NCBI GenBank assembly: GCA_022747635.1
Contig: JAKTNV010000645.1
Coordinates: 1-64,000 of the forward strand
Length of the DNA stretch: 64,000 nucleotides
Direction: 5' to 3'
From: Hetaerina americana
Taxonomy: Eukaryota; Arthropoda; Insecta; Odonata; Calopterygidae
In this document: piece after piece, positions 48,157-60,380 of the stretch
Layout of the letters: every line of letters starts with the position of its first letter
Numbering within the stretch: position 1 is the stretch's first letter
Notes under the pieces: generated by a model
The model's input: the letters and a program-made list of their open reading frames with translations, nothing else
Database searches by the model: none
Told to the model about the DNA's origin: nothing
Made by a program: the position numbers and the translations under genes

Positions 48157-48215
48157 ATTAAGCTGATAAGAACAGATACTACACTTTGATCTTAGCCATA
48201 AGGCCGAGAAGCGAT
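48157..48215 (-). pseudogene. U2: U2 snRNA gene, 5' fragment (nt 1-59) upstream of copy 7
   Basis: U2 nt 1-59; other half at 42641-42790. Confidence 0.97.
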
Positions 48216-48277
48216 AAGGGAGCCCTTTTCTGCAATATTTACATGTGTAGGGACGACCCCGGAGCACTTGGGGCGGA
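48216..48277 (-). promoter_or_regulatory. U2 promoter (PSEA/PSEB) driving the copy 7 locus
   Basis: PSEB-like motif at 48238-48245, PSEA-like core at 48263-48273. Confidence 0.7.
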
Positions 48278-49731
48278 GGGCGCAGGATTGGCGTAGGCGC
48301 CGCGGGGTGGCATTGGTCGGGGAGAATTCGCGTAGGGTCCTGCGGGGGTGTTTCCGAAGGCTTCCTTGTTTTCCTGCAGCAAGAAAAGTTTTGGGGGGGC
48401 GCGGGGGGCAGGACGGCCGGAGCAATTGCGTCCCCGGAGTCCGGAGGCGAGACAGTAAATTGCAACGCGGAGTCCTTCGCTAGGTCGTGCCATCTCTGTG
48501 AGCGACACACGAGACGTATTGCAAGCTCTCTCCCCGCTTCCCGGGAAAGGTCGGGCGCAATTTTCAAACATTCCGAAAATGGAGGGGGGCATCCAGGGCG
48601 GTAATAAAGGGCCCTTTTCGCCAGTATTCAGTGGTCGACAGTTTTTCGAAAAACGGGCTTCCTCTTCACTTCACTTCCTGTGTGGTAGAGATTTAAAATC
48701 GTGTGCTGTTCACTTACTTTGCATTAATCGTCATTAGTAAAAATACGCTTTCCTTATAAATAAATAAATACATAAATTAGGGTTTCTTCAAATATAAACA
48801 AATTAGGGTTTTCTTCAAATCGGAGAATAGGAATCGAAAAGGCTGTAAAAAAGTGGCGCTTTCAATTACACAAGATGGAAAACCAGATTTCTCCATTGTT
48901 TATATTTTCCATTTTCTCGAAAAAATCGCGGAAATGGGCATCGATTTCCGCGAAATTCGCAAAAAATTTCTGAAAATTTTTTTGCAAACATTTTTCCAAT
49001 TTTTCCCGAGTGCTCGCGATCGGTCGTTTCCTCCGATGTATTGAGTTTCTTTTCCGTTCAATTTTTTTTCATCAAACACACACTCCTTTTACAAGAATTA
49101 TCTTCGCATAAATTCTGTGGAAAGATTGGTGTTCAAAAACTAAGGTAAAAGAGTGGAACTCGCCTATTTCCGCGAGTCGATTCGCGTCGGGTCGTCTTGA
49201 ATGACGCTCCTTGCCGGGAGCGCGCGCGCGCCATCTCTTCGGGGGGGAGGTAAACAGCTGGAAGGAAGGGGCGTCACACGCCAAAGTTTGAAACGTGATC
49301 CGGCGCCTCTCTTCAACAGTTGTCGTCGTCTCCAATGATGGAATACTGAGGAGACAAGACGTTGTTGTTGTTGACGTTGCATTGAAAGCAGAAAAAATAA
49401 TTGCATTATTTTCACAAAATTGTATTTATTGTTACACTTACACTTTAAAGTGACGACGACTCTCTTCAGATGGGATTTTTTTTCTTCCCAAGTTTCTCTC
49501 CTTTTAATAATTCATTCCTTTTAATACTTCGTTGTGCTGCTTCAATTTGGATTACATTACTTTTGCTCCGCTCGCATGGAATAAAATCGCTTCTCTCCGC
49601 GAAAATGCAATTTCGCGAATATTTTTCCAGCCGGATCGCCTGAAATTTGCAAGTGCGAAAATAAATAATTTTCGCGGATCAATTTAAGCTTCAATCTGTT
49701 CTCATCAGCTTTTAAGTGGACCTTTTTAATG
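48216..49731 (-). repeat. U2 array spacer
   Basis: 1,516-bp spacer; no gene recognised. Inverted U2 fragment at 49694-49711. Confidence 0.94.
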
Positions 49732-49919
49732 ATGGGCCGATCCCGACGGTACTGCAATGCCGGGCCAACCCGCGGCAGGGATGGAGTAAACTCCGGGTAC
49801 CCCGCCAATGTCCAAAAATCAGATTAATATTCTGGTCCCGCAATGCGGGACGTATCAGATATTAAGCTGATAAGAACAGATACTACACTTTGATCTTAGC
49901 CATAAGGCCGAGAAGCGAT
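49732..49919 (-). ncRNA. U2: U2 spliceosomal snRNA, uninterrupted (third of four)
   Basis: 188-nt U2 gene, no difference seen from 10600-10787. It sits between the split U2 genes of copies 7 and 8. Confidence 0.98.
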
Positions 49920-49981
49920 AAGGGAGCCCTTTTCTGCAATATTTACATGTGTAGGGACGACCCCGGAGCACTTGGGGCGGA
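49920..49981 (-). promoter_or_regulatory. U2 promoter (PSEA/PSEB) of uninterrupted gene
   Basis: PSEB-like motif at 49942-49949, PSEA-like core at 49967-49977. Confidence 0.72.
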
Positions 49982-51435
49982 GGGCGCAGGATTGGCGTAG
50001 GCGCCGCGGGGTGGCATTGGTCGGGGAGAATTCGCGTAGGGTCCTGCGGGGGTGTTTCCGAAGGCTTCCTTGTTTTCCTGCAGCAAGAAAAGTTTTGGGG
50101 GGGCGCGGGGGGCAGGACGGCCGGAGCAATTGCGTCCCCGGAGTCCGGAGGCGAGACAGTAAATTGCAACGCGGAGTCCTTCGCTAGGTCGTGCCATCTC
50201 TGTGAGCGACACACGAGACGTATTGCAAGCTCTCTCCCCGCTTCCCGGGAAAGGTCGGGCGCAATTTTCAAACATTCCGAAAATGGAGGGGGGCATCCAG
50301 GGCGGTAATAAAGGGCCCTTTTCGCCAGTATTCAGTGGTCGACAGTTTTTCGAAAAACGGGCTTCCTCTTCACTTCACTTCCTGTGTGGTAGAGATTTAA
50401 AATCGTGTGCTGTTCACTTACTTTGCATTAATCGTCATTAGTAAAAATACGCTTTCCTTATAAATAAATAAATACATAAATTAGGGTTTCTTCAAATATA
50501 AACAAATTAGGGTTTTCTTCAAATCGGAGAATAGGAATCGAAAAGGCTGTAAAAAAGTGGCGCTTTCAATTACACAAGATGGAAAACCAGATTTCTCCAT
50601 TGTTTATATTTTCCATTTTCTCGAAAAAATCGCGGAAATGGGCATCGATTTCCGCGAAATTCGCAAAAAATTTCTGAAAATTTTTTTGCAAACATTTTTC
50701 CAATTTTTCCCGAGTGCTCGCGATCGGTCGTTTCCTCCGATGTATTGAGTTTCTTTTCCGTTCAATTTTTTTTCATCAAACACACACTCCTTTTACAAGA
50801 ATTATCTTCGCATAAATTCTGTGGAAAGATTGGTGTTCAAAAACTAAGGTAAAAGAGTGGAACTCGCCTATTTCCGCGAGTCGATTCGCGTCGGGTCGTC
50901 TTGAATGACGCTCCTTGCCGGGAGCGCGCGCGCGCCATCTCTTCGGGGGGGAGGTAAACAGCTGGAAGGAAGGGGCGTCACACGCCAAAGTTTGAAACGT
51001 GATCCGGCGCCTCTCTTCAACAGTTGTCGTCGTCTCCAATGATGGAATACTGAGGAGACAAGACGTTGTTGTTGTTGACGTTGCATTGAAAGCAGAAAAA
51101 ATAATTGCATTATTTTCACAAAATTGTATTTATTGTTACACTTACACTTTAAAGTGACGACGACTCTCTTCAGATGGGATTTTTTTTCTTCCCAAGTTTC
51201 TCTCCTTTTAATAATTCATTCCTTTTAATACTTCGTTGTGCTGCTTCAATTTGGATTACATTACTTTTGCTCCGCTCGCATGGAATAAAATCGCTTCTCT
51301 CCGCGAAAATGCAATTTCGCGAATATTTTTCCAGCCGGATCGCCTGAAATTTGCAAGTGCGAAAATAAATAATTTTCGCGGATCAATTTAAGCTTCAATC
51401 TGTTCTCATCAGCTTTTAAGTGGACCTTTTTAATG
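49920..51435 (-). repeat. U2 array spacer
   Basis: 1,516-bp spacer; no gene recognised. Inverted U2 fragment at 51398-51415. Confidence 0.94.
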
Positions 51436-51585
51436 ATGGGCCGATCCCGACGGTACTGCAATGCCGGGCCAACCCGCGGCAGGGATGGAGTAAACTCCGG
51501 GTACCCCGCCAATGTCCAAAAATCAGATTAATATTCTGGTCCCGCAATGCGGGACGTATCAGATATTAAGCTGATAAGAACAGAT
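51436..51585 (-). pseudogene. U2: U2 snRNA gene, 3' fragment (nt 39-188) downstream of copy 8
   Basis: U2 nt 39-188; 51565-51585 is the 3' target-site duplication of copy 8. Confidence 0.97.
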
Positions 51586-54500
51586 TTAAAATGTTTATTT
51601 GAAAATTCTTTCATACAGAGTTTTAAGCAACTTATAATTAATATATAATTTATACATGACCGGCTCCCTCCAAATGAGGGAGCCGGGGAACAAGTCTTTT
51701 TGCCCCTTTATTTTGGGGAAATATTATAATAATATAGGCTTCTCGCACGAGTGTTTTTTTTTATAAAATGTTTTATATGTTTAAGTCTCTCACGGGGAGG
51801 GTTTACACTTTTGGGGGGGGCCGTTTATACACCACGGCGTGGCCATTCATACACTATGGCTCATAGAGTAAATAAAAGAGAAAGGGGACAGAGAAAGGTT
51901 TTACAATGAAGAAGTATGGAAAGAGGGAGGAAATGATTTTACACGACTTCACTTTTGTCCTTTCCTTTTCAGCCTCCGGAGCCGTCTTCATACTGTCTAT
52001 GTCCCGTGATGTGTTCGACGTAGCAGTCCCGGGTCCAGCGGATGACGTCGCTGACCATCAGTCGCCGCATGGTGGTGCAGAATCGTCGAGGTAGGCCCAG
52101 GGACTTCAGGACGGGGTCGTTCTGCGAGTCCCACGTCCCCAGGCTTCCCACGACGATGGCGGCGACCGATGACCGGTATCCCTGCTGGCGGATGGTCTCT
52201 GCCAGGGCGGCGTACTTCTCCTCCTTCGCGGTCCTGGCTGCCAGCAGAGCTCCCTCGTTGTTCTCGAACGGTACTGCTACGTCGATCAATGTCACAGTCT
52301 TGTCGGCCTGGTTAGTTATAACCAGGTCTGGTCTAAGAGTCGAGTCAGTGCCAGGTACTTGTTTGTTGACTCTGATTTCATCGTCACCTTTTCCCCGGCG
52401 TCCAATCAGAGCCCTGTGTAGTCGGTCTTGGACAGCATTATGTCTATGCTGCCACGTCCTTGAGTGCATCGTGCAGTGATTAACGACGTGGGGCAGGGTC
52501 TCCTCCGCGTAGCCACATCGCCGACACCGCTTGTCCCCGTTGGTTTCCCAACGGCGACAGGCATTGAGCGGGAGCAGATCGAGCCGAGCCCTAAAGATGA
52601 ACCTCCAATCACAAAACCTGGTGTATCTCCCTCCTGCCAGGAAGTGATTGGAGGCTTCAGATTTCGCCGAGGCACGAATGACTTTCCCTTGATCGGGCTT
52701 GGCGCTTACCTTGTTCAGGTAGTAGCGCCGCACCGCGATCTTCAGGGCACCCGTCAGTTGCCTTACGGCCTTCGGAGGAACCCTGATGAAGGGGGGGCGG
52801 TCTTCAGCCCCGTCATTCATGTCCCGGAACGAAATCTGCATCTCCCTTAGCTCGTCCGACCATCTCCAGCTCAAGCCTATGCGCGCGGCGATACGGCGTG
52901 ACGCGGAGCGAACCTGCGTGAAGAGGGAACTGAAGTCGCCGCTTTCCCTTCCAAAGTCATCCCGCAGACTACCACTAAGGTACTCTGCGAGATCACCGGT
53001 GGTTGGCGGTCTCCTCAGCTTCCTCCGCACTACCTCCTTCAGGCGACCCCAGGCGAGCACTCTCACGTTGGGGTCACGGGAATGGAGGAGTCGATATCCC
53101 TGCACGATGGTCAATATGTCAGTCAAGTCGGAAAGAGGGAGAAGACCTGCGCCGCCGTGTTGATGGCCAATGAAGACCATCTCAGGCGATGCCCTTTTGG
53201 GCAAATGGAGCCAGCCCTTTGCGCAGGCCTTCAGCCTCTTGTCGATGTCGGTCAAGTTTTTCTTTTTAACATTACCAGCCCGCAAGATGAATTCCAGCCT
53301 GGGCAGAAGGAAGATGTTGGTCGCGGCGATCTTCTGCCACGGGGCGAGGAGTGACTCGTCGATCTTCTTGACGTCCTCGCCCAAGCGCACCAGGTCCTCC
53401 TCGGGGGTCTGGTCCACGTGGAACCCGAACGGGACCCCGAGGTACCGGTACGCTTCGCCGTCCTTCAGGCTGGAAATGGCCGCCCCCTGGATGGTGAGTT
53501 GGGACGGCTGCACGGGCTGGTTTGCTGCAAAGTTGAGGTCCAGCGTTGCGCACTTGCTTGGCTTGAACTGTAGACCTGCAGCGGTCGCCTCTTCTCCCGC
53601 GATGTTCAGCAGGCGCTGCAGGTGCTCCTGGTCCCGGGCCACCAGCACCAAGTCGTCCGCGTAGGCCAGGATGGCGATGTTTTGCCCCTGGACGACGACT
53701 CCGGACTTGCCTGCCTCACCAGCGACCGCCCGTATCACCGGCTCCATTCCCAAGTTGAAAATGGTCGGTGATAACGGGCACCCCTGCTTGACACCGGCGC
53801 AGATGTCGATGACGCCGGTGTCGCCGCTGGTCGTCTTCACGACCGTGGAGCCCTTCTGCAACTCCTCCACGGTCCTCCTCATCTCCTCAGGCAAGTCCAT
53901 CCTCCTCAGGGTGTTCTGGAGGTGTTGGTGCGGGATGGACCCGAACGCGTTCCGTAGGTCAAGCCAAGCCAGTGCGATTCGGGAACGTCTGCGTCTCATT
54001 TCGTCAACAGCTGCCTGAAGGGTGAAATTGTGCTCGTGGCACCCCTCGAACTCCCGGAAGCCCTTTTGAGCCGGGTGCATCTTCTTCCCGCTGACCGCCC
54101 AAGATAGTATGCGGTCAGCAAGCACCCCGGCGTACAGCTTGGCGATGGTGTTGCCAAGCGCTATGGGCCTCCAGTTGCCGATGTCCTGGCGGTCCCCCCC
54201 TTTGTGCAGGAGGACAGTCCGAGAGGTCTTCCACGCGGCCGGTGTCCTGGCCTCCTTCAGGCATCTGTTGAAGATAAAAGAGAGAATTCGTCCATGTCTA
54301 TCGACCGCCCTCAGGTCGCCGTAGGTGAGGCCATCGGGGCCCGGGGCGGTGTTCTTGGTTCTAGACATGCGTCTCGTCACTTCCTCAGGAGTGATCCTTT
54401 CGAGGAGCAGTTTCTTCTCGGTCTCCGTCGTGCGACGGTAGACCGAGTCGTCACCCTCGTCCTCCAAGCCCCCCATCCCGACATTCCCGTAGACTTGGCG

Positions 54501-56951
54501 GAAATGCTTTTCCACCTCCTCCGCGGGAATGTCGCAATAGGGTGACTTATCGGACAGGATGCTCTCCACTGCCCTCCTGGGATGACTCCTGAAGAGTTTC
54601 TGTATGTCCGACGCCTTTTTCGCGTCGTAGTCAGCTACTTGTCTGCGTCTTGGTGGTTGTCTGTGCACGACGTTTCGTGGCCGAGGAGCTTCCCCTCCGT
54701 CCGCAGGTTTCGCCTCCCTCTTCCTCTCCGCCTGGGTGGTGGCCACCAGATCCTGCACCACGACCTCGAACTCCTCCCATGACTGGCCGGATGTGCTGGC
54801 CAGTCGGTCGAGCCACAGCTTCTCCTTCTGCTGTATCGGTGGCTCGACCTGTCGTGGTGCTCCTTCTGCTGCGTCTGGAGCTGGCGGCGGCGATGTTGCT
54901 GCGTCCACAGGCGGCGGTGACCCGGTGTCGTTAAGGTCACCGACTTCAGGAGGCTGCCCCGGCGCCAGGTCTTCGGCCGGAGCGTCTGCTGCTGCGTCTG
55001 GATCGGAGGGTTGCGCCTCGGTCACGTTGGGCGGCGTCGTGCATCTAACTGTCTCCTCGATTGCCTCCTGAAGGGGGGCAATCAAGGGGGGAGGTCTCTT
55101 GTGGGTCACCATGTGGTTCGCAAGCCCGCGACGGGTAGCGCATGCGAAATCGCATGCCCCGCACCGATGCGAGAGTGCAACACGTCCGTCCGCAGCCTTA
55201 CGTATCCCCCCTTTGAGGCAGGGATGAGTGGACGGCTTGCGGCCGATAGTCCCACCGCAGATGGAGCAGGCGTTCACCGACGTGAGTCGGTGGCCGTGCT
55301 GCTCCATCAGGTGCCGGACGAGACTTCTCCGCATCGCCGTCCACTCCGTAGCGCGGAAGGACATGCTGCATCCCACCTCGGTGCAGGTTAACGTGTCCGC
55401 CACGGGAAAGTAAACCACAAGTTGATTGTCGATTCTCCTGGCCGACACCGCGGTGCCGGTCAGGAGAAGCGCCGGGACCCTGTCAGTCGTTTGGGGGGCG
55501 GGGGCAGTCGGGGGAATCGGGGGGGGAGAATCCAGCGCCGGACGTCTGGACGAAGAAGAATCCGGAGGCGTCGTGAAGTCGTCGAGGGAGAGAGGGGAAG
55601 AAGAACGGGACTTGGGGGGAGAATAGGTGACGTCCGAGAGCGGGGAGAAGGTCTCAAGGGAAGGCTTTCGGACGCCGGATGGAGAAGAAGAAGAAGAAGA
55701 AACGGGGGAGCCATAGTGTATGATTTTCCGCGGGCGACGCGTCCTACGCGCCGAAGCGCTTTCGGACGCGCCGTCCGGTGGTGTATGGGGAGGGGAGGAG
55801 TCGGGCTCTGACGCCTCGACTTTCCTCCTCCGCGGAGTGCGAGAGGAGGAGGGGGGGGCGGAGGAACTAGCACGCGATGGTGCTTTTCTAACGGCCCCCG
55901 CCCCCCCGTTTTTACGGGGAGGACGTGGGGGCATGGGAGGGCGTTAAGTCATGGCACAAACGGGGCCTGGCGGACGATATTCCACGGCCTGAAGGACCGT
56001 GGTACGTTGTTTTGAAAATTGTCCTTTTAAGGACACAAAAAAATTCAAAAGATATAAATGCTGAAGGCCAAGGGGGGCGACGGAGGGCTTTTCCGCGGTC
56101 TGAGGGACTGCGGAACGAAAATTTTCAAAAATACAAATTTAAATTAAGCGCGTGGCGTCCACCTGAATGAAGTCCAGGCGGCCGCCGAGGGATGGCGCTG
56201 AAGGCGCTCAACCCGCTTCTCGGCCCGTATGGGTGGGATCGGGAGGAAATTTGAATTTACCGGGGTTTTGAAATGACGGTTTTGTGGAAGATGAAGTCTT
56301 CCACAAATACCGGACGGGGGGGAGGGGGTCAATCGAACCGATCGGGCGTGAAGCGCGCCGAACGGTCGCTTGACCGGCGTCGCGGCCGAAAAGGAAACCG
56401 CGCGCCGTTCAAATCACCCGCTCTGCGCCGATCCGTACGGGATCGACGGAGGGTGCTCCCGGGGGCCCTGAGGGGGTCCGGGGGCCTCGGTGCTCAAGCT
56501 ACCGGTCCGGAGGGGACCTGGCAGTGCACCGGGGGCCGGGGAACGTCCGGTGCTCAGCCTACCGGTCCTGAAGGGACCCGGCGGTGCACCGGGGGCGGGG
56601 GCCTGCGCCGGGCCTTAGGGGCCCGGCGTCGAGCCCGGGGAGGTTATCACCCCAAGTGGGCGTGGGGAACGGTCCGTGAGCGACCGGGGAGCCCTGAGGG
56701 GGCGGTGGGTCCCACGGTCCGCCTTGAAGAGGCAATGGACCGTGGGGCCATCGGGGGTCGAAAGAGGGGCTACTGGGCAGAGCAGGCGCCTAGTGTCCTG
56801 TTGCCCCTTCCCTCTGGGAGTGTCCCGGGGGGCTTACCGTTGGTCGGGGCCCGTCCGGGATTCCTCAGAGAGGCTAGAAAGGTCCAAAAGCGGTAGATCT
56901 GTTCATTTAAAAATTTGAATTTGGCGGGCGAAAAAGAAGAAAGTTAAGGGG
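51586..56951 (-). mobile_element. Utopia-like non-LTR retrotransposon, copy 8 (complete, 5,366 bp)
   Basis: Majority subfamily; the 3' UTR is one base shorter in a G run near 51927 (GAGGGAGG instead of a longer G run). Otherwise like copy 2, without the copy 6/7 variants. Duplication at 51565-51585 and 56952-56972. An uninterrupted U2 follows. Confidence 0.96.
51969..55934 (-). CDS. Retrotransposon polyprotein, copy 8
   Basis: 1,321 aa, no difference seen from the copy 2 protein; all motifs intact. The start ATG is at 55932-55934. Confidence 0.96.
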   Translation of the reverse strand: MPPRPPRKNGGAGAVRKAPSRASSSAPPSSSRTPRRRKVEASEPDSSPPHTPPDGASESASARRTRRPRKIIHYGSPVSSSSSSPSGVRKPSLETFSPLSDVTYSPPKSRSSSPLSLDDFTTPPDSSSSRRPALDSPPPIPPTAPAPQTTDRVPALLLTGTAVSARRIDNQLVVYFPVADTLTCTEVGCSMSFRATEWTAMRRSLVRHLMEQHGHRLTSVNACSICGGTIGRKPSTHPCLKGGIRKAADGRVALSHRCGACDFACATRRGLANHMVTHKRPPPLIAPLQEAIEETVRCTTPPNVTEAQPSDPDAAADAPAEDLAPGQPPEVGDLNDTGSPPPVDAATSPPPAPDAAEGAPRQVEPPIQQKEKLWLDRLASTSGQSWEEFEVVVQDLVATTQAERKREAKPADGGEAPRPRNVVHRQPPRRRQVADYDAKKASDIQKLFRSHPRRAVESILSDKSPYCDIPAEEVEKHFRQVYGNVGMGGLEDEGDDSVYRRTTETEKKLLLERITPEEVTRRMSRTKNTAPGPDGLTYGDLRAVDRHGRILSFIFNRCLKEARTPAAWKTSRTVLLHKGGDRQDIGNWRPIALGNTIAKLYAGVLADRILSWAVSGKKMHPAQKGFREFEGCHEHNFTLQAAVDEMRRRRSRIALAWLDLRNAFGSIPHQHLQNTLRRMDLPEEMRRTVEELQKGSTVVKTTSGDTGVIDICAGVKQGCPLSPTIFNLGMEPVIRAVAGEAGKSGVVVQGQNIAILAYADDLVLVARDQEHLQRLLNIAGEEATAAGLQFKPSKCATLDLNFAANQPVQPSQLTIQGAAISSLKDGEAYRYLGVPFGFHVDQTPEEDLVRLGEDVKKIDESLLAPWQKIAATNIFLLPRLEFILRAGNVKKKNLTDIDKRLKACAKGWLHLPKRASPEMVFIGHQHGGAGLLPLSDLTDILTIVQGYRLLHSRDPNVRVLAWGRLKEVVRRKLRRPPTTGDLAEYLSGSLRDDFGRESGDFSSLFTQVRSASRRIAARIGLSWRWSDELREMQISFRDMNDGAEDRPPFIRVPPKAVRQLTGALKIAVRRYYLNKVSAKPDQGKVIRASAKSEASNHFLAGGRYTRFCDWRFIFRARLDLLPLNACRRWETNGDKRCRRCGYAEETLPHVVNHCTMHSRTWQHRHNAVQDRLHRALIGRRGKGDDEIRVNKQVPGTDSTLRPDLVITNQADKTVTLIDVAVPFENNEGALLAARTAKEEKYAALAETIRQQGYRSSVAAIVVGSLGTWDSQNDPVLKSLGLPRRFCTTMRRLMVSDVIRWTRDCYVEHITGHRQYEDGSGG

Positions 56952-57010
56952 ATTAAGCTGATAAGAACAGATACTACACTTTGATCTTAGCCATAAGGCC
57001 GAGAAGCGAT
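56952..57010 (-). pseudogene. U2: U2 snRNA gene, 5' fragment (nt 1-59) upstream of copy 8
   Basis: U2 nt 1-59; other half at 51436-51585. Confidence 0.97.
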
Positions 57011-57072
57011 AAGGGAGCCCTTTTCTGCAATATTTACATGTGTAGGGACGACCCCGGAGCACTTGGGGCGGA
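57011..57072 (-). promoter_or_regulatory. U2 promoter (PSEA/PSEB) driving the copy 8 locus
   Basis: PSEB-like motif at 57033-57040, PSEA-like core at 57058-57068. Confidence 0.7.
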
Positions 57073-58526
57073 GGGCGCAGGATTGGCGTAGGCGCCGCGG
57101 GGTGGCATTGGTCGGGGAGAATTCGCGTAGGGTCCTGCGGGGGTGTTTCCGAAGGCTTCCTTGTTTTCCTGCAGCAAGAAAAGTTTTGGGGGGGCGCGGG
57201 GGGCAGGACGGCCGGAGCAATTGCGTCCCCGGAGTCCGGAGGCGAGACAGTAAATTGCAACGCGGAGTCCTTCGCTAGGTCGTGCCATCTCTGTGAGCGA
57301 CACACGAGACGTATTGCAAGCTCTCTCCCCGCTTCCCGGGAAAGGTCGGGCGCAATTTTCAAACATTCCGAAAATGGAGGGGGGCATCCAGGGCGGTAAT
57401 AAAGGGCCCTTTTCGCCAGTATTCAGTGGTCGACAGTTTTTCGAAAAACGGGCTTCCTCTTCACTTCACTTCCTGTGTGGTAGAGATTTAAAATCGTGTG
57501 CTGTTCACTTACTTTGCATTAATCGTCATTAGTAAAAATACGCTTTCCTTATAAATAAATAAATACATAAATTAGGGTTTCTTCAAATATAAACAAATTA
57601 GGGTTTTCTTCAAATCGGAGAATAGGAATCGAAAAGGCTGTAAAAAAGTGGCGCTTTCAATTACACAAGATGGAAAACCAGATTTCTCCATTGTTTATAT
57701 TTTCCATTTTCTCGAAAAAATCGCGGAAATGGGCATCGATTTCCGCGAAATTCGCAAAAAATTTCTGAAAATTTTTTTGCAAACATTTTTCCAATTTTTC
57801 CCGAGTGCTCGCGATCGGTCGTTTCCTCCGATGTATTGAGTTTCTTTTCCGTTCAATTTTTTTTCATCAAACACACACTCCTTTTACAAGAATTATCTTC
57901 GCATAAATTCTGTGGAAAGATTGGTGTTCAAAAACTAAGGTAAAAGAGTGGAACTCGCCTATTTCCGCGAGTCGATTCGCGTCGGGTCGTCTTGAATGAC
58001 GCTCCTTGCCGGGAGCGCGCGCGCGCCATCTCTTCGGGGGGGAGGTAAACAGCTGGAAGGAAGGGGCGTCACACGCCAAAGTTTGAAACGTGATCCGGCG
58101 CCTCTCTTCAACAGTTGTCGTCGTCTCCAATGATGGAATACTGAGGAGACAAGACGTTGTTGTTGTTGACGTTGCATTGAAAGCAGAAAAAATAATTGCA
58201 TTATTTTCACAAAATTGTATTTATTGTTACACTTACACTTTAAAGTGACGACGACTCTCTTCAGATGGGATTTTTTTTCTTCCCAAGTTTCTCTCCTTTT
58301 AATAATTCATTCCTTTTAATACTTCGTTGTGCTGCTTCAATTTGGATTACATTACTTTTGCTCCGCTCGCATGGAATAAAATCGCTTCTCTCCGCGAAAA
58401 TGCAATTTCGCGAATATTTTTCCAGCCGGATCGCCTGAAATTTGCAAGTGCGAAAATAAATAATTTTCGCGGATCAATTTAAGCTTCAATCTGTTCTCAT
58501 CAGCTTTTAAGTGGACCTTTTTAATG
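57011..58526 (-). repeat. U2 array spacer
   Basis: 1,516-bp spacer; no gene recognised. Inverted U2 fragment at 58489-58506. Confidence 0.94.
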
Positions 58527-58714
58527 ATGGGCCGATCCCGACGGTACTGCAATGCCGGGCCAACCCGCGGCAGGGATGGAGTAAACTCCGGGTACCCCGC
58601 CAATGTCCAAAAATCAGATTAATATTCTGGTCCCGCAATGCGGGACGTATCAGATATTAAGCTGATAAGAACAGATACTACACTTTGATCTTAGCCATAA
58701 GGCCGAGAAGCGAT
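58527..58714 (-). ncRNA. U2: U2 spliceosomal snRNA, uninterrupted (fourth of four)
   Basis: 188-nt U2 gene, no difference seen from 10600-10787. It sits between the split U2 genes of copies 8 and 9. Confidence 0.98.
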
Positions 58715-58776
58715 AAGGGAGCCCTTTTCTGCAATATTTACATGTGTAGGGACGACCCCGGAGCACTTGGGGCGGA
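58715..58776 (-). promoter_or_regulatory. U2 promoter (PSEA/PSEB) of uninterrupted gene
   Basis: PSEB-like motif at 58737-58744, PSEA-like core at 58762-58772. Confidence 0.72.
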
Positions 58777-60230
58777 GGGCGCAGGATTGGCGTAGGCGCC
58801 GCGGGGTGGCATTGGTCGGGGAGAATTCGCGTAGGGTCCTGCGGGGGTGTTTCCGAAGGCTTCCTTGTTTTCCTGCAGCAAGAAAAGTTTTGGGGGGGCG
58901 CGGGGGGCAGGACGGCCGGAGCAATTGCGTCCCCGGAGTCCGGAGGCGAGACAGTAAATTGCAACGCGGAGTCCTTCGCTAGGTCGTGCCATCTCTGTGA
59001 GCGACACACGAGACGTATTGCAAGCTCTCTCCCCGCTTCCCGGGAAAGGTCGGGCGCAATTTTCAAACATTCCGAAAATGGAGGGGGGCATCCAGGGCGG
59101 TAATAAAGGGCCCTTTTCGCCAGTATTCAGTGGTCGACAGTTTTTCGAAAAACGGGCTTCCTCTTCACTTCACTTCCTGTGTGGTAGAGATTTAAAATCG
59201 TGTGCTGTTCACTTACTTTGCATTAATCGTCATTAGTAAAAATACGCTTTCCTTATAAATAAATAAATACATAAATTAGGGTTTCTTCAAATATAAACAA
59301 ATTAGGGTTTTCTTCAAATCGGAGAATAGGAATCGAAAAGGCTGTAAAAAAGTGGCGCTTTCAATTACACAAGATGGAAAACCAGATTTCTCCATTGTTT
59401 ATATTTTCCATTTTCTCGAAAAAATCGCGGAAATGGGCATCGATTTCCGCGAAATTCGCAAAAAATTTCTGAAAATTTTTTTGCAAACATTTTTCCAATT
59501 TTTCCCGAGTGCTCGCGATCGGTCGTTTCCTCCGATGTATTGAGTTTCTTTTCCGTTCAATTTTTTTTCATCAAACACACACTCCTTTTACAAGAATTAT
59601 CTTCGCATAAATTCTGTGGAAAGATTGGTGTTCAAAAACTAAGGTAAAAGAGTGGAACTCGCCTATTTCCGCGAGTCGATTCGCGTCGGGTCGTCTTGAA
59701 TGACGCTCCTTGCCGGGAGCGCGCGCGCGCCATCTCTTCGGGGGGGAGGTAAACAGCTGGAAGGAAGGGGCGTCACACGCCAAAGTTTGAAACGTGATCC
59801 GGCGCCTCTCTTCAACAGTTGTCGTCGTCTCCAATGATGGAATACTGAGGAGACAAGACGTTGTTGTTGTTGACGTTGCATTGAAAGCAGAAAAAATAAT
59901 TGCATTATTTTCACAAAATTGTATTTATTGTTACACTTACACTTTAAAGTGACGACGACTCTCTTCAGATGGGATTTTTTTTCTTCCCAAGTTTCTCTCC
60001 TTTTAATAATTCATTCCTTTTAATACTTCGTTGTGCTGCTTCAATTTGGATTACATTACTTTTGCTCCGCTCGCATGGAATAAAATCGCTTCTCTCCGCG
60101 AAAATGCAATTTCGCGAATATTTTTCCAGCCGGATCGCCTGAAATTTGCAAGTGCGAAAATAAATAATTTTCGCGGATCAATTTAAGCTTCAATCTGTTC
60201 TCATCAGCTTTTAAGTGGACCTTTTTAATG
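58715..60230 (-). repeat. U2 array spacer
   Basis: 1,516-bp spacer; no gene recognised. Inverted U2 fragment at 60193-60210. Confidence 0.94.
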
Positions 60231-60380
60231 ATGGGCCGATCCCGACGGTACTGCAATGCCGGGCCAACCCGCGGCAGGGATGGAGTAAACTCCGGGTACC
60301 CCGCCAATGTCCAAAAATCAGATTAATATTCTGGTCCCGCAATGCGGGACGTATCAGATATTAAGCTGATAAGAACAGAT
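60231..60380 (-). pseudogene. U2: U2 snRNA gene, 3' fragment (nt 39-188) downstream of copy 9
   Basis: U2 nt 39-188; 60360-60380 is the 3' target-site-duplication copy. The matching 5' half is beyond the window. Confidence 0.97.
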
